Source: an uncultured Clostridia bacterium
Lineage (GTDB): Bacteria; Bacillota_I; Bacilli_A; RFN20; CAG-288
Reading direction: 5' to 3'
Length of the DNA: 7,146 bases
Assembly: GCA_900313465.1 (NCBI GenBank)
Contig: OMRU01000038.1
Location: forward strand, 1 to 7,146
Under the pieces are notes generated by a model. The model did not search any database, had not been told where the DNA came from, and saw nothing but the letters and a program-made list of their open reading frames with translations. Below, piece by piece: positions 1 through 6,703 of the stretch. The translations under genes and the position numbers were made by a program. How positions within the stretch are numbered: position 1 is the first letter of the stretch; each line of letters begins with the position of its first letter.

Positions 1-2107
1 AGTCGACAAAGTCGAGATTGACATATAACGCCTTGGTGCAGTCATCCGATTTCAGATAATTGATGAGCTTATCAGAATACTCAACACCAAGAGAGTCACG
101 TTCTGATTGAGTCAGGTCGACTACATTCTTATATCCATAAGGAATATCATAATCGCTAACCCAGGTATATTTGCCATCCTGATAATAAGGATAGGCAGCA
201 GGTGTAGCAAGATGCGAGTATTGATCTCTATGATAGATATAATTAGGATCAACTCTATCGACAAGATAATATTTAGTTCCTAAGAAGGTCTCTAAGTTAT
301 AACGGCGGTTATGAATACCCATAGACCAGTTGTGATAGGTGTAAGGAATTCTGCTGCGATCGATGAAGTTTTGTGCTTCATAGGCATAGACAGAATGGAA
401 GGCACCTAAACCGGAATAGCCTTCACGCATGGAGATGTTGATGTTTCCACGATTGGCAGTCGGGTTGAAGATACGATAGAAGTCTTCATTGTTTTCATCT
501 TGTTTGAGCATCTGAACAATCTTGCTTTCTTCGGAGATATCTGGATTGTGGCTGGCTGAGGATAAGCCATGGAAGGTGATGGTCAGATTGGCCATGACGA
601 TGATGTCGATAGAGGAAAGAAGGAAGATGGCTTTGGAGAATTTCTTCTTGTGGAACAATGGGCGCATAACAAAGTAACAAAGTGTCACCCATCCAATGGA
701 GGCAGGAATCAACACCATCTTTAAATCCCAATTAGTGGATTCCGGGAAATGGCTTGGTTCCAACTGATATTCATAGATCATCAAGAAGCAGGAAAGGATC
801 ATCAAAGCCAGCGTGATGACATAACTTAAATCAAGATAATTTCTGGGAATCTCTCTTCTTCTTTCTATTGCCTGACAATCAAGCACAATCATCCAGGCAA
901 TTGGAATGATGAAATATCTCGCATAACCGACAGTGAAACCAGAGAAGAGATAGAAACCAACAGGAGTGAAGACTAAGAATAAGACACCAGCTAGAGCGAT
1001 GATATGAGACCATTTCCGATTGCGAATCGAATCGATAAAGGAGACAAAGAACATCAATAACATCGGAGTGGTCGCATATAGACCAGCAGCAAAGTTATCA
1101 TACCAGTAGACATTTAACAGGTTAGAGGAATAACAGTCATCATATAAGAAAAGGAAGTTTAAAAGTGGAGTGACCTGACTATGAGGATTAGACCCATAAT
1201 TGAAAATGGCATCCAGTTTTGCCTGTAATCCTTCCGCTTCAAGAATATTCGATAAATAAGTAGAAGAAGATACACGAGGCATACTGGTGGCTGTCGCCAT
1301 ACCGGGAAGAAGAGTAAAACTACCTAAAAGAATGGCTACGACAAAGCTGACAAAGCCAACACCGATAACGGCAAAACTCTCCCCTACTTTTCTCTCTTTA
1401 ACCGTCTGGAAGAAACGGAATATCGCATATAAGAATGCGCCGATCATAAAGACGACAAAGAAGAAATAGGATGTCATGGCATTCAACAAGAAGCCAATAA
1501 GGAAGATTCTTGGATCACGATTCTTGATCAGACGTTCTACGCCAAGAAGAACTAATGGCAAGAAAGCGACACTATCAATAAAGTGGAACCATAAATAAGA
1601 GAAGGAATAAGCGCTAAAACCAAATGCAAGAGCACCAATTCTTCTTGTCTTAGCAGAAAACTCAAACGAGCCAAGATACCAGTAGAAGAACATACCGGCT
1701 AACACCATCTTCGGGATAAAGCTTAGACCCTGAAGGACAAGAAGCCAGTCTCTTGGGAAAGGTAGCAGAATCAAGAAGAACGGATCAAAAAGATAATAGA
1801 AGGAATTACCACCGATATTATCAATACCTAAAAAGACGCTTCTATCCCAAGTAGGGAAGGAACCCGTGCGGAAAAAGGTATGCCAATCATCATATCCGTT
1901 ATAGATGAACGTCATTTCCTGAAGGGTATAGTCACCACTGAGTGGGACAGTGAATCCATGATTAATCCAGGTGTAGCCATAGCAACCAATCGAAACAAGG
2001 ATCAGCAGATAGACGGTTTTGATGACATCATTAGGATGGAGAAAAGTTTTACTAAACCAGGTGCTGAACTGTTCCAATCTGTTCGTGAGTTTCATTTGTA
2101 AGGACAT
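1..2107 (-). CDS. YfhO-family polytopic membrane protein (partial, C-terminus beyond the left edge)
   Basis: Translating the minus strand by hand from the ATG at 2107 gives 702 uninterrupted codons up to the window edge, with no stop. The start of the protein has family hallmarks: a membrane segment near residues 28-46, then an outside loop with SGDYTLQ (D59, in the position of the GT-C-type catalytic acid), a PTWDRSVFLG stretch (85-94) and YYLFDPF (104-110). LPLVLLGVERLIKNRD (183-198) is also typical. About a dozen hydrophobic segments reach residue ~512, followed by a soluble, probably extracytoplasmic domain (513-702). YfhO of Bacillus subtilis, about 860 residues, takes part in glycosylating lipoteichoic acid; by analogy this protein may transfer sugar from a lipid carrier outside the membrane. 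About 150 residues are probably missing. Start choice: 2107 lies about 35 nt below the predicted transcription start. An in-frame ATG at 2164 lies above it, and one at 2095 is possible. None has a good Shine-Dalgarno. The family call is firm; the substrate is unknown. Confidence 0.9.
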   Translation of the reverse strand, partial: MSLQMKLTNRLEQFSTWFSKTFLHPNDVIKTVYLLILVSIGCYGYTWINHGFTVPLSGDYTLQEMTFIYNGYDDWHTFFRTGSFPTWDRSVFLGIDNIGGNSFYYLFDPFFLILLPFPRDWLLVLQGLSFIPKMVLAGMFFYWYLGSFEFSAKTRRIGALAFGFSAYSFSYLWFHFIDSVAFLPLVLLGVERLIKNRDPRIFLIGFLLNAMTSYFFFVVFMIGAFLYAIFRFFQTVKERKVGESFAVIGVGFVSFVVAILLGSFTLLPGMATATSMPRVSSSTYLSNILEAEGLQAKLDAIFNYGSNPHSQVTPLLNFLFLYDDCYSSNLLNVYWYDNFAAGLYATTPMLLMFFVSFIDSIRNRKWSHIIALAGVLFLVFTPVGFYLFSGFTVGYARYFIIPIAWMIVLDCQAIERRREIPRNYLDLSYVITLALMILSCFLMIYEYQLEPSHFPESTNWDLKMVLIPASIGWVTLCYFVMRPLFHKKKFSKAIFLLSSIDIIVMANLTITFHGLSSASHNPDISEESKIVQMLKQDENNEDFYRIFNPTANRGNINISMREGYSGLGAFHSVYAYEAQNFIDRSRIPYTYHNWSMGIHNRRYNLETFLGTKYYLVDRVDPNYIYHRDQYSHLATPAAYPYYQDGKYTWVSDYDIPYGYKNVVDLTQSERDSLGVEYSDKLINYLKSDDCTKALYVNLDFVD

Positions 2108-2148
2108 TCTTTTTACAGCTTTCTGTGGTGTTTTAAAAATATAGAGAT

Positions 2149-2157
2149 ATTGTAGCA
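2149..2157 (-). promoter_or_regulatory. Extended -10 promoter for the YfhO-family gene
   Basis: Read on the minus strand, 2157-2149 is TGCTACAAT, an extended -10 box (TGn plus TACAAT). The 17-nt-spaced -35 position (2177-2172, CATAAA) is poor, which fits reliance on the TGn element or on an activator. The predicted start of transcription is near 2142, giving a leader of about 35 nt before the ATG at 2107. The weak -35 region lies inside the palindrome at 2163-2183. Confidence 0.5.
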
Positions 2158-2162
2158 CATTC

Positions 2163-2183
2163 ATTAATCATTTTATGATTAAT
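2163..2183. repeat. Perfect inverted repeat in the divergent intergenic region (candidate operator)
   Basis: ATTAATCAT-TTT-ATGATTAAT has two perfect 9-bp arms around a 3-bp spacer. It lies between the divergent YfhO and Wzy-like genes and covers the -35 region of the YfhO promoter. There is no T-run, so it does not look like a terminator. A dimeric regulator site is the simplest reading. The arms are AT-rich, so a chance palindrome is not excluded. Confidence 0.45.
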
Positions 2184-2232
2184 CCCAAAGGGAATTAGAC
2201 CTGATTTCATTTTCTTTGCCAAATCGTTTGTT

Positions 2233-2238
2233 TATAAT
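2233..2238 (+). promoter_or_regulatory. -10 box six bases upstream of the Wzy-like start codon
   Basis: TATAAT is followed by six bases and then the ATG at 2245, so the first transcribed base would be at or next to the A of the ATG. No Shine-Dalgarno is present in the 40 bases before the start. The -35 region at the usual distance (2210-2215, TTTTCT) is weak. TTGCCA at 2216-2221 is a good -35 sequence, but with an 11-bp gap it is too close to this -10 box. The same 11 bases TATAATAATCT recur ahead of the Nudix gene at 3964-3974. Confidence 0.45.
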
Positions 2239-2244
2239 AATCTT

Positions 2245-3624
2245 ATGCAGATACATACATTGCGTGACAACATCAAAATCTATCTCAACTCCATGTTCTT
2301 CCCTATGACCATTGGTCTATTAGCCTTTTTGACTTGGATCATGCCAGGAGGGTGGGCATGGCTTTTTGTTCCTCTTTATATGATATTGGTTTTTGCTCCG
2401 CTTTTAGCCGATGATGGAAGATCTTATCTGCCGTTAGCTTTCTATAATCTGGTCGTAGTCAGTGAAGATATCCATTTCAGCGGAGGTATTCCAGCATACC
2501 TGATTGTCTCACTCATCTTCTATGGCATTTCTAACTTCATCTATGTCATCATCCATAAACCGCAGATGATCACCGGCTCTATCTTCTTTGTCCTTCTCTC
2601 CTTATTCTTAGTCTTCCTTGTCTCTTATCTTGTCTATGTCATCAGCCATGGAGTTGCTGAAAGCACAGGCATTCTATATCTGATTACCTTCTTCATCATT
2701 CTTTCCGCCTATATTATGATGAATTCTATTCTCGGCAAAGCAGAGACGATGCCTTATTACGCTTTGACAGCAGCCATCTTTGGTACCGTTGTCGCCTTAG
2801 AAGTCATCGTGAAACTCTTTTCCAACTTCGGTCTCCATTTTGCAGACGATTCCTTCACCTTGGGTTGGTCTTATACAAGAGAGACTGTCTCCACCTTCTT
2901 AATTCTTAGTCTTCCCTTCTTCTCCATTTTGATCAGCGACAAGAAAATCTATTGGATCATACCAGAACTGTTAGTCTTATTTGGTATCATCATGCTCTCA
3001 ACTGACTCAGGCTTACTTGCCATCCTCTTCTTCTCTGTCCCGATGGTGATTCTGACTTTGAAGAATTTTGGTAAGGTTGCACCTTACTACACTCTTGCTG
3101 TCATCCTGATTATCGGTTTGACCTTTGGTCTTCTTATGGCCTTGAATGTCAACTTCAACAAACGTATTCTTACCGCCATCATGAGATTAAATCTCTTCAG
3201 TGAAGAATCCATCAAACATTTCAGTGAGCCGATTCAGTATTTCTTAGATAATCCCGTGGTCGGTTCTTCCATCAGCGCCTTTGTCAATGAAGGGGGAACC
3301 ATCAGCTTATCTTCTAATACCATCATTACCACCTTACAGCTTGGTGGCAGTCTTGGTATTGTTTCCTATGTCGCCTTTGAAGTCATCCAGTACTTCATGG
3401 TTCTGAAGAAAGAAGCCAAAGAAAAAGGTATTATCTTCCTCTTCTTATTATCGGTAGAAGTCATCGGATTAATTAGCAATACCATCTATAACATTGCAAT
3501 ACTCACTTTTGTCCTAATGACCTTAAGTGTATATCAACAATCCAATCGACCTGATGAAGTAAGCGTTCACGATTCGTACTTTTCCAACTACAATGAGGAT
3601 CAAAAGTACATGAGAGTATCTTAA
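2245..3624 (+). CDS. O-antigen ligase/polymerase-like (Wzy/WaaL superfamily) membrane protein
   Basis: This 459-residue protein is almost entirely hydrophobic, with roughly 11-13 membrane segments, a long outside loop near residues 305-360 and a hydrophilic tail of about 30 residues rich in D, S, N and Y. The loop and the helix after it carry SSNTIITTLQLGGSLG (356-371). In spacing this matches the superfamily motif HN-x9-G-x2-G (N358, G368, G371), but the His is replaced by Ser357. An earlier LSTDSGLLA stretch (about 252-260) sits where many members have SRG, and here the Arg is absent. Members join or polymerise lipid-linked glycans on the outer face of the membrane. The divergent YfhO-type neighbour supports an envelope glycan role, which is inference. 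The ATG at 2245 has no Shine-Dalgarno and may be leaderless; an ATG at 2293 (Met17, just before the first membrane segment) is the alternative start. The topology class is confident; the exact activity is not. Confidence 0.72.
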   Translation: MQIHTLRDNIKIYLNSMFFPMTIGLLAFLTWIMPGGWAWLFVPLYMILVFAPLLADDGRSYLPLAFYNLVVVSEDIHFSGGIPAYLIVSLIFYGISNFIYVIIHKPQMITGSIFFVLLSLFLVFLVSYLVYVISHGVAESTGILYLITFFIILSAYIMMNSILGKAETMPYYALTAAIFGTVVALEVIVKLFSNFGLHFADDSFTLGWSYTRETVSTFLILSLPFFSILISDKKIYWIIPELLVLFGIIMLSTDSGLLAILFFSVPMVILTLKNFGKVAPYYTLAVILIIGLTFGLLMALNVNFNKRILTAIMRLNLFSEESIKHFSEPIQYFLDNPVVGSSISAFVNEGGTISLSSNTIITTLQLGGSLGIVSYVAFEVIQYFMVLKKEAKEKGIIFLFLLSVEVIGLISNTIYNIAILTFVLMTLSVYQQSNRPDEVSVHDSYFSNYNEDQKYMRVS

Positions 3625-3802
3625 ATTTTCAGTTTTATGTAGATTTTTACATATTTGGCTAATAGTTTTTATACAGTTATCTAATAACTTTTCTCAACAC
3701 AATCAAGGCTTACTCAATCAAAATTTTGCATTTTTGCAACTGATTTTTGAAAAAATAGAAAAATCTCACTTATTTTCCGCTCGAAAAATTTTCGCAAATC
3801 TG
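3625..3802. other. AT-rich gap after the Wzy-like gene with no recognisable gene
   Basis: I see no convincing reading frame here on either strand. The stretch contains an AT-only hairpin (3675-3689), two tandem TTTTGCA copies (3725-3731 and 3733-3739), A-tracts around 3749-3764 and the odd palindrome CGAAAAATTTTCG (3782-3794). The A- and T-tracts just upstream of the TTGACT at 3803 could act as an UP element for the small-RNA promoter. Confidence 0.5.
3675..3689 (+). repeat. Small inverted repeat, possible weak terminator of the Wzy-like gene
   Basis: AGTTAT-CTA-ATAACT forms a 6-bp stem with a 3-base loop and is followed by TTTTC. It lies 51 bp past the stop codon at 3624. The stem has only one G-C pair, so it would be a weak terminator at best. 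No better terminator is seen between this gene and 3914. Confidence 0.25.
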
Positions 3803-3830
3803 TTGACTTGCAAAAATTATAGTGTATAAT
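3803..3830 (+). promoter_or_regulatory. Strong consensus-like promoter upstream of the small-RNA candidate
   Basis: TTGACT (3803-3808) and TATAAT (3825-3830) are separated by 16 bp. This is the best -35/-10 pair in the window, and A- and T-tracts precede it. Transcription should begin near 3837-3838. No normal gene follows before the terminator at 3914-3947, so the promoter appears to serve a short transcript. Confidence 0.7.
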
Positions 3831-3833
3831 TTT
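3813..3833. repeat. Perfect inverted repeat overlapping the -10 box (symmetric promoter)
   Basis: AAAATTATA-GTG-TATAATTTT has perfect 9-bp arms centred on 3823. The right arm contains the plus-strand -10 box. By symmetry the left arm holds a TATAAT on the minus strand (3821-3816). A TTCGCA at 3844-3839 lies 17 bp upstream on the minus strand as a fair -35. The site could therefore fire in both directions or bind a dimeric regulator. Confidence 0.5.
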
Positions 3834-3837
3834 GATT

Positions 3838-3947
3838 ATGCGAATGAAACACGCAGTGTTAATTTGCACCTAAAATTGTTAATAAATTCCAACATAAAAA
3901 TTCCTTTTGCTCTCTCCGTTTGGTCAAATGACCGACGGAGTTTTTTT
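3838..3947 (+). ncRNA. Candidate small RNA (~110 nt), unassigned family
   Basis: The element is bounded by a strong promoter with a predicted start near 3838 and an intrinsic terminator ending at 3947. Its first 31 bases can fold. TGCGAAT (3839-3845) pairs with ATTTGCA (3862-3868) with one G-U wobble, and AACAC (3848-3852) pairs with GTGTT (3856-3860) around a GCA loop. A single-stranded AU-rich linker of about 45 nt with little secondary structure follows, then the terminator hairpin. This 5' hairpin, open linker and terminator layout is common in regulatory small RNAs. I do not recognise a known family; it lacks features of 6S, tmRNA or SRP RNA. Alternatives are an untranslated leader with an attenuator ahead of the Nudix gene, or an mRNA for an 11-residue peptide (ATG at 3838, stop at 3871-3873; MRMKHAVLICT). 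Transcription has not been shown. Confidence 0.5.
3914..3947 (+). terminator. Intrinsic terminator of the small-RNA candidate, upstream of the Nudix gene
   Basis: CTCCGT (3914-3919) pairs with ACGGAG (3935-3940). An inner GGTC (3922-3925) pairs with GACC (3930-3933) around an AAAT loop, with a small TT/G bulge between the two stems. Seven T residues (3941-3947) follow directly. This is a textbook Rho-independent terminator on the plus strand. Confidence 0.88.
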
Positions 3948-3963
3948 CATTTCATTTTCGCAC

Positions 3964-3983
3964 TATAATAATCTATAAGGAGG
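3964..3983 (+). promoter_or_regulatory. -10 box and strong Shine-Dalgarno for the Nudix/Vsr-like operon
   Basis: TATAAT (3964-3969) lies just beyond the terminator, giving a start near 3976. AAGGAGG (3977-3983) follows, with 11 bases to the ATG at 3995. No good -35 is visible, because its position falls in the T-run of the terminator. Expression could therefore also come from read-through of the small-RNA promoter. The Shine-Dalgarno fixes the Nudix start. Confidence 0.6.
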
Positions 3984-3994
3984 TTTTCAGAATT

Positions 3995-4414
3995 ATGAAA
4001 AAAGAATATAGCTATGGAGCCGTCGTCTACCAAATCAAAGATGGGATTCCTCTTTATCTGATTGAACATATGCATCTTGGTCACACCTCTCTTCCAAAGG
4101 GTCATATCGAAGAAGGTGAAACACCATTACAGTGCACCTTAAGAGAAATCAAAGAAGAGACCAATTTGGACGTCGATGTCGATATGAGTTTTGCTCACTT
4201 GATTTCCTATTCTCCTAAACCGGGTGTCATCAAGGATGTCACGTTCTATCTTGCTACTCCTAAGACTTTTGATCTCAAACCGCAGTTAGAAGAAGTGACT
4301 TCCATGGAATGGAAACCCTATGATGAAGCTTTAGACTTGTTGACTTACGATACCGATAAGAACACTCTTAGGGATGCTAATCTTGCCGTAAGAAAGAAAC
4401 ATGGACTCAAATAA
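3995..4414 (+). CDS. Nudix hydrolase (Ap4A hydrolase-like)
   Basis: This is a 139-residue, single-domain cytoplasmic enzyme of normal family length. The Nudix box G-x5-E-x7-REUxEExGU spans G36 to L58, with E42, R50, E51, E54 and E55 all present to bind the metal. The usual Gly near the end of the box is Asn57. The opening SYGAVVY (6-12) and the LPKGHIEEGET run (33-43) resemble bacterial enzymes that cleave diadenosine polyphosphates more than MutT proper, but substrate cannot be fixed from sequence. Such enzymes hydrolyse nucleoside diphosphates linked to another group, clearing signalling or damaged nucleotides. The start is set by AAGGAGG 11 bases upstream. Its last 14 bases overlap the start of the Vsr-like gene, so the two are almost certainly co-transcribed and may be translationally coupled. 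Confidence 0.92.
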   Translation: MKKEYSYGAVVYQIKDGIPLYLIEHMHLGHTSLPKGHIEEGETPLQCTLREIKEETNLDVDVDMSFAHLISYSPKPGVIKDVTFYLATPKTFDLKPQLEEVTSMEWKPYDEALDLLTYDTDKNTLRDANLAVRKKHGLK

Positions 4415-4814
4415 GAAGCATAACGTAGCCAACATCAAGGGAAAAGATACCAGCATTGAACTTTTCCTTCGCCACACCTTATATCAGGAAGGCTATCGCT
4501 ATTTATGTAACGTCAAGACTTTGCCGGGAAGCCCGGATATCGTCTTAAGAAAATATAAGATTGCCATTTTCTGTGATGGCGATTTCTTCCACGGTTATGA
4601 TTTGACGAAAATAGAATCTAACCTCAAGAAGAATAAAGAATTCTGGTCCAATAAGATAGAAACCAATCGCAGAAGAGATAACAAAGTCAACGAAGAACTC
4701 GTCTCCTTAGGATACATAGTCCTTCGCTATTGGGAACATGAGATCAGAGGCGAACTAGAGAAAGTCCTAAACGACATTCATCTCGCCGTGATTCAAAAAG
4801 AAAAGCAATCATAA
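4401..4814 (+). CDS. Vsr-type (very short patch repair-like) endonuclease, zinc-site variant
   Basis: This 137-residue protein lines up with Vsr over its length: NIKGKDT near the start (11-17), E20, LPGSPDIV with D46, a G-D-F-F-H run with H64, EFW (80-82), NRRRD with D93, and LRYWEHEI (108-115). From memory of E. coli Vsr, D46 and H64 match catalytic Asp51 and His69, but His64 is replaced by D59. Three of the four zinc ligands (Cys66, His71, Cys73) are D61, Y66 and L68, while Cys117 is H113. Vsr nicks beside T:G mismatches left by cytosine-methylated DNA; no methyltransferase gene is in the window, so the function here may be a different nicking or repair role. It overlaps the Nudix gene by 14 bp in another frame, with only a weak purine stretch upstream, suggesting translational coupling. 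The stop codon touches the terminator stem. The fold call is confident; activity is open. Confidence 0.82.
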   Translation: MDSNKKHNVANIKGKDTSIELFLRHTLYQEGYRYLCNVKTLPGSPDIVLRKYKIAIFCDGDFFHGYDLTKIESNLKKNKEFWSNKIETNRRRDNKVNEELVSLGYIVLRYWEHEIRGELEKVLNDIHLAVIQKEKQS

Positions 4815-4847
4815 AATGGTCGCCCACAATTGTGAGCGACCATTTTT
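4813..4847. terminator. Bidirectional terminator between the Vsr-like gene and enolase
   Basis: AAAATGGTCGC (4813-4823) pairs perfectly with GCGACCATTTT (4836-4846). Inside this, after one C/A mismatch, lies the palindrome CACAATTGTG (4825-4834). A T-run follows on the plus strand, and the matching A-run before the stem gives a T-run on the minus strand. It can therefore stop both converging transcripts. It starts inside the Vsr-like stop codon and lies 19 bp beyond the enolase stop. Confidence 0.93.
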
Positions 4848-4865
4848 ATTGCTTTGTTCAGACGA

Positions 4866-6167
<1,302 letters not shown>

Positions 6168-6176
6168 TTACTAAAT

Positions 6177-6226
6177 CTCCTTTATTATGACTTGTAGTAT
6201 TATACTCGAAAAATTTTGTAAGTAAA
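6177..6226 (-). promoter_or_regulatory. Enolase promoter and ribosome binding site
   Basis: On the minus strand, TTTACT (6226-6221) and TATAAT (6204-6199) are 16 bp apart, predicting a start near 6192. AAAGGAG (6183-6177) follows, nine bases before the ATG at 6167, so the leader is about 25 nt. The -35 is a 4/6 match and the -10 is perfect. The palindrome at 6230-6249 sits 3 bp upstream of the -35. Confidence 0.7.
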
Positions 6227-6229
6227 TTG

Positions 6230-6249
6230 TTAAGATATTTATATCTTAA
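6230..6249. repeat. Perfect inverted repeat just upstream of the enolase -35 (candidate operator)
   Basis: TTAAGATAT-TT-ATATCTTAA has perfect 9-bp arms and a 2-bp spacer, forming a 20-bp near-continuous palindrome. Its place directly upstream of the eno promoter fits a site for a dimeric activator or repressor. It has no adjacent T-run and a tight 2-base loop, so an RNA terminator is unlikely. The AT-rich arms leave chance as an option. Confidence 0.45.
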
Positions 6250-6251
6250 GG

Positions 6252-6287
6252 ATTTTGAGCGATTTTTCTGATTTCGTCAAGAAATCA
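6252..6287 (-). promoter_or_regulatory. Possible second, distal eno promoter and a hairpin at the acetyltransferase stop codon
   Basis: TTGACG (6280-6275) and CAAAAT (6257-6252) on the minus strand are 17 bp apart and could be a second promoter, starting near the palindrome at 6230-6249. Overlapping it, TGATTTC (6269-6275) and GAAATCA (6281-6287) form a 7-bp inverted repeat with a 5-base loop. That repeat covers the acetyltransferase stop codon. No T-run follows on the minus strand, so it would be a poor terminator for the upstream operon. Confidence 0.3.
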
Positions 6288-6701
6288 AATCTTTTTAACC
6301 ATCCAGATATGAGGACAATACTCCTCATACCCGATTTCACCAACGGAAGAAAAGCCCGCTTTCTTGTAAAACCCTTCAGCCTGAAGCTGAGAATGAAGCC
6401 AGACTTCCTTGCCACCTAATTTTTTGATGACCTGGCAAGTCGCCTTGAGCATCTCTAGACCAAGCCCCTTCTTTCGATAGTCTTTCAAGACAGCAAAACG
6501 ACCTACTTTATATTTCTTTTCTTCTTCATCAAAGAAGGCTCTGGAACAGGCGACTGGCTGATCATCGATATACCCGACAATGGTGATACAGCTCTGATCA
6601 ATCTCATCAAATTCATCCTTGAACTTCTGTTCTTCAACAAACACTTTCTGGCGAATCTTCAAAGCGTCATCACATAGATTATGGAATTCTTTGATTACCA
6701 T
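6285..6701 (-). CDS. GNAT-family N-acetyltransferase (YjcF/ElaA-like)
   Basis: This 138-residue single-domain protein has the usual length. Near the start it has IRQKVFVEEQ (16-25) and DEID (32-35), typical of the YjcF/ElaA branch. The acetyl-CoA-binding motif A is GRFAVLKDYRKKGLG (67-81), with the R/Q-x-x-G-x-G/A signature as R76-K-K-G79-L-G81. LHSQLQAEGFYKKAGF (102-117) and the closing CPHIWM (129-134) are also characteristic. These enzymes move an acetyl group from acetyl-CoA to an amine; the substrate of this branch is generally unknown. The start at 6701 has GGAG five bases upstream, inside the end of the SNF2 gene, and only 2 nt separate the helicase stop from this ATG, so the two are co-transcribed and likely translationally coupled. 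It ends with TGA, the only such stop seen here. Confidence 0.92.
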   Translation of the reverse strand: MVIKEFHNLCDDALKIRQKVFVEEQKFKDEFDEIDQSCITIVGYIDDQPVACSRAFFDEEEKKYKVGRFAVLKDYRKKGLGLEMLKATCQVIKKLGGKEVWLHSQLQAEGFYKKAGFSSVGEIGYEEYCPHIWMVKKI

Positions 6702-6703
6702 GA

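Noticed and set aside
495..731. 78-codon minus-strand frame starting at 731
   Set aside because: It is a different frame inside the 702-codon YfhO-family gene, whose family motifs run straight through this stretch.
1287..1469. 60-codon plus-strand frame
   Set aside because: It lies antisense to membrane-segment codons of the YfhO gene and has no RBS or recognisable motif.
1880..2101. 73-codon plus-strand frame
   Set aside because: It is antisense to the start of the YfhO gene, including its hallmark SGDYTLQ loop, and has no own signals.
2164..2164. Upstream in-frame ATG as start of the YfhO gene
   Set aside because: It would lie above the predicted transcription start at about 2142 and has no Shine-Dalgarno; kept only as an alternative.
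3725..3739. Tandem TTTTGCA copies
   Set aside because: Only two 7-base units in AT-rich DNA; too little for a repeat array, and no CRISPR-like spacing anywhere in the window.
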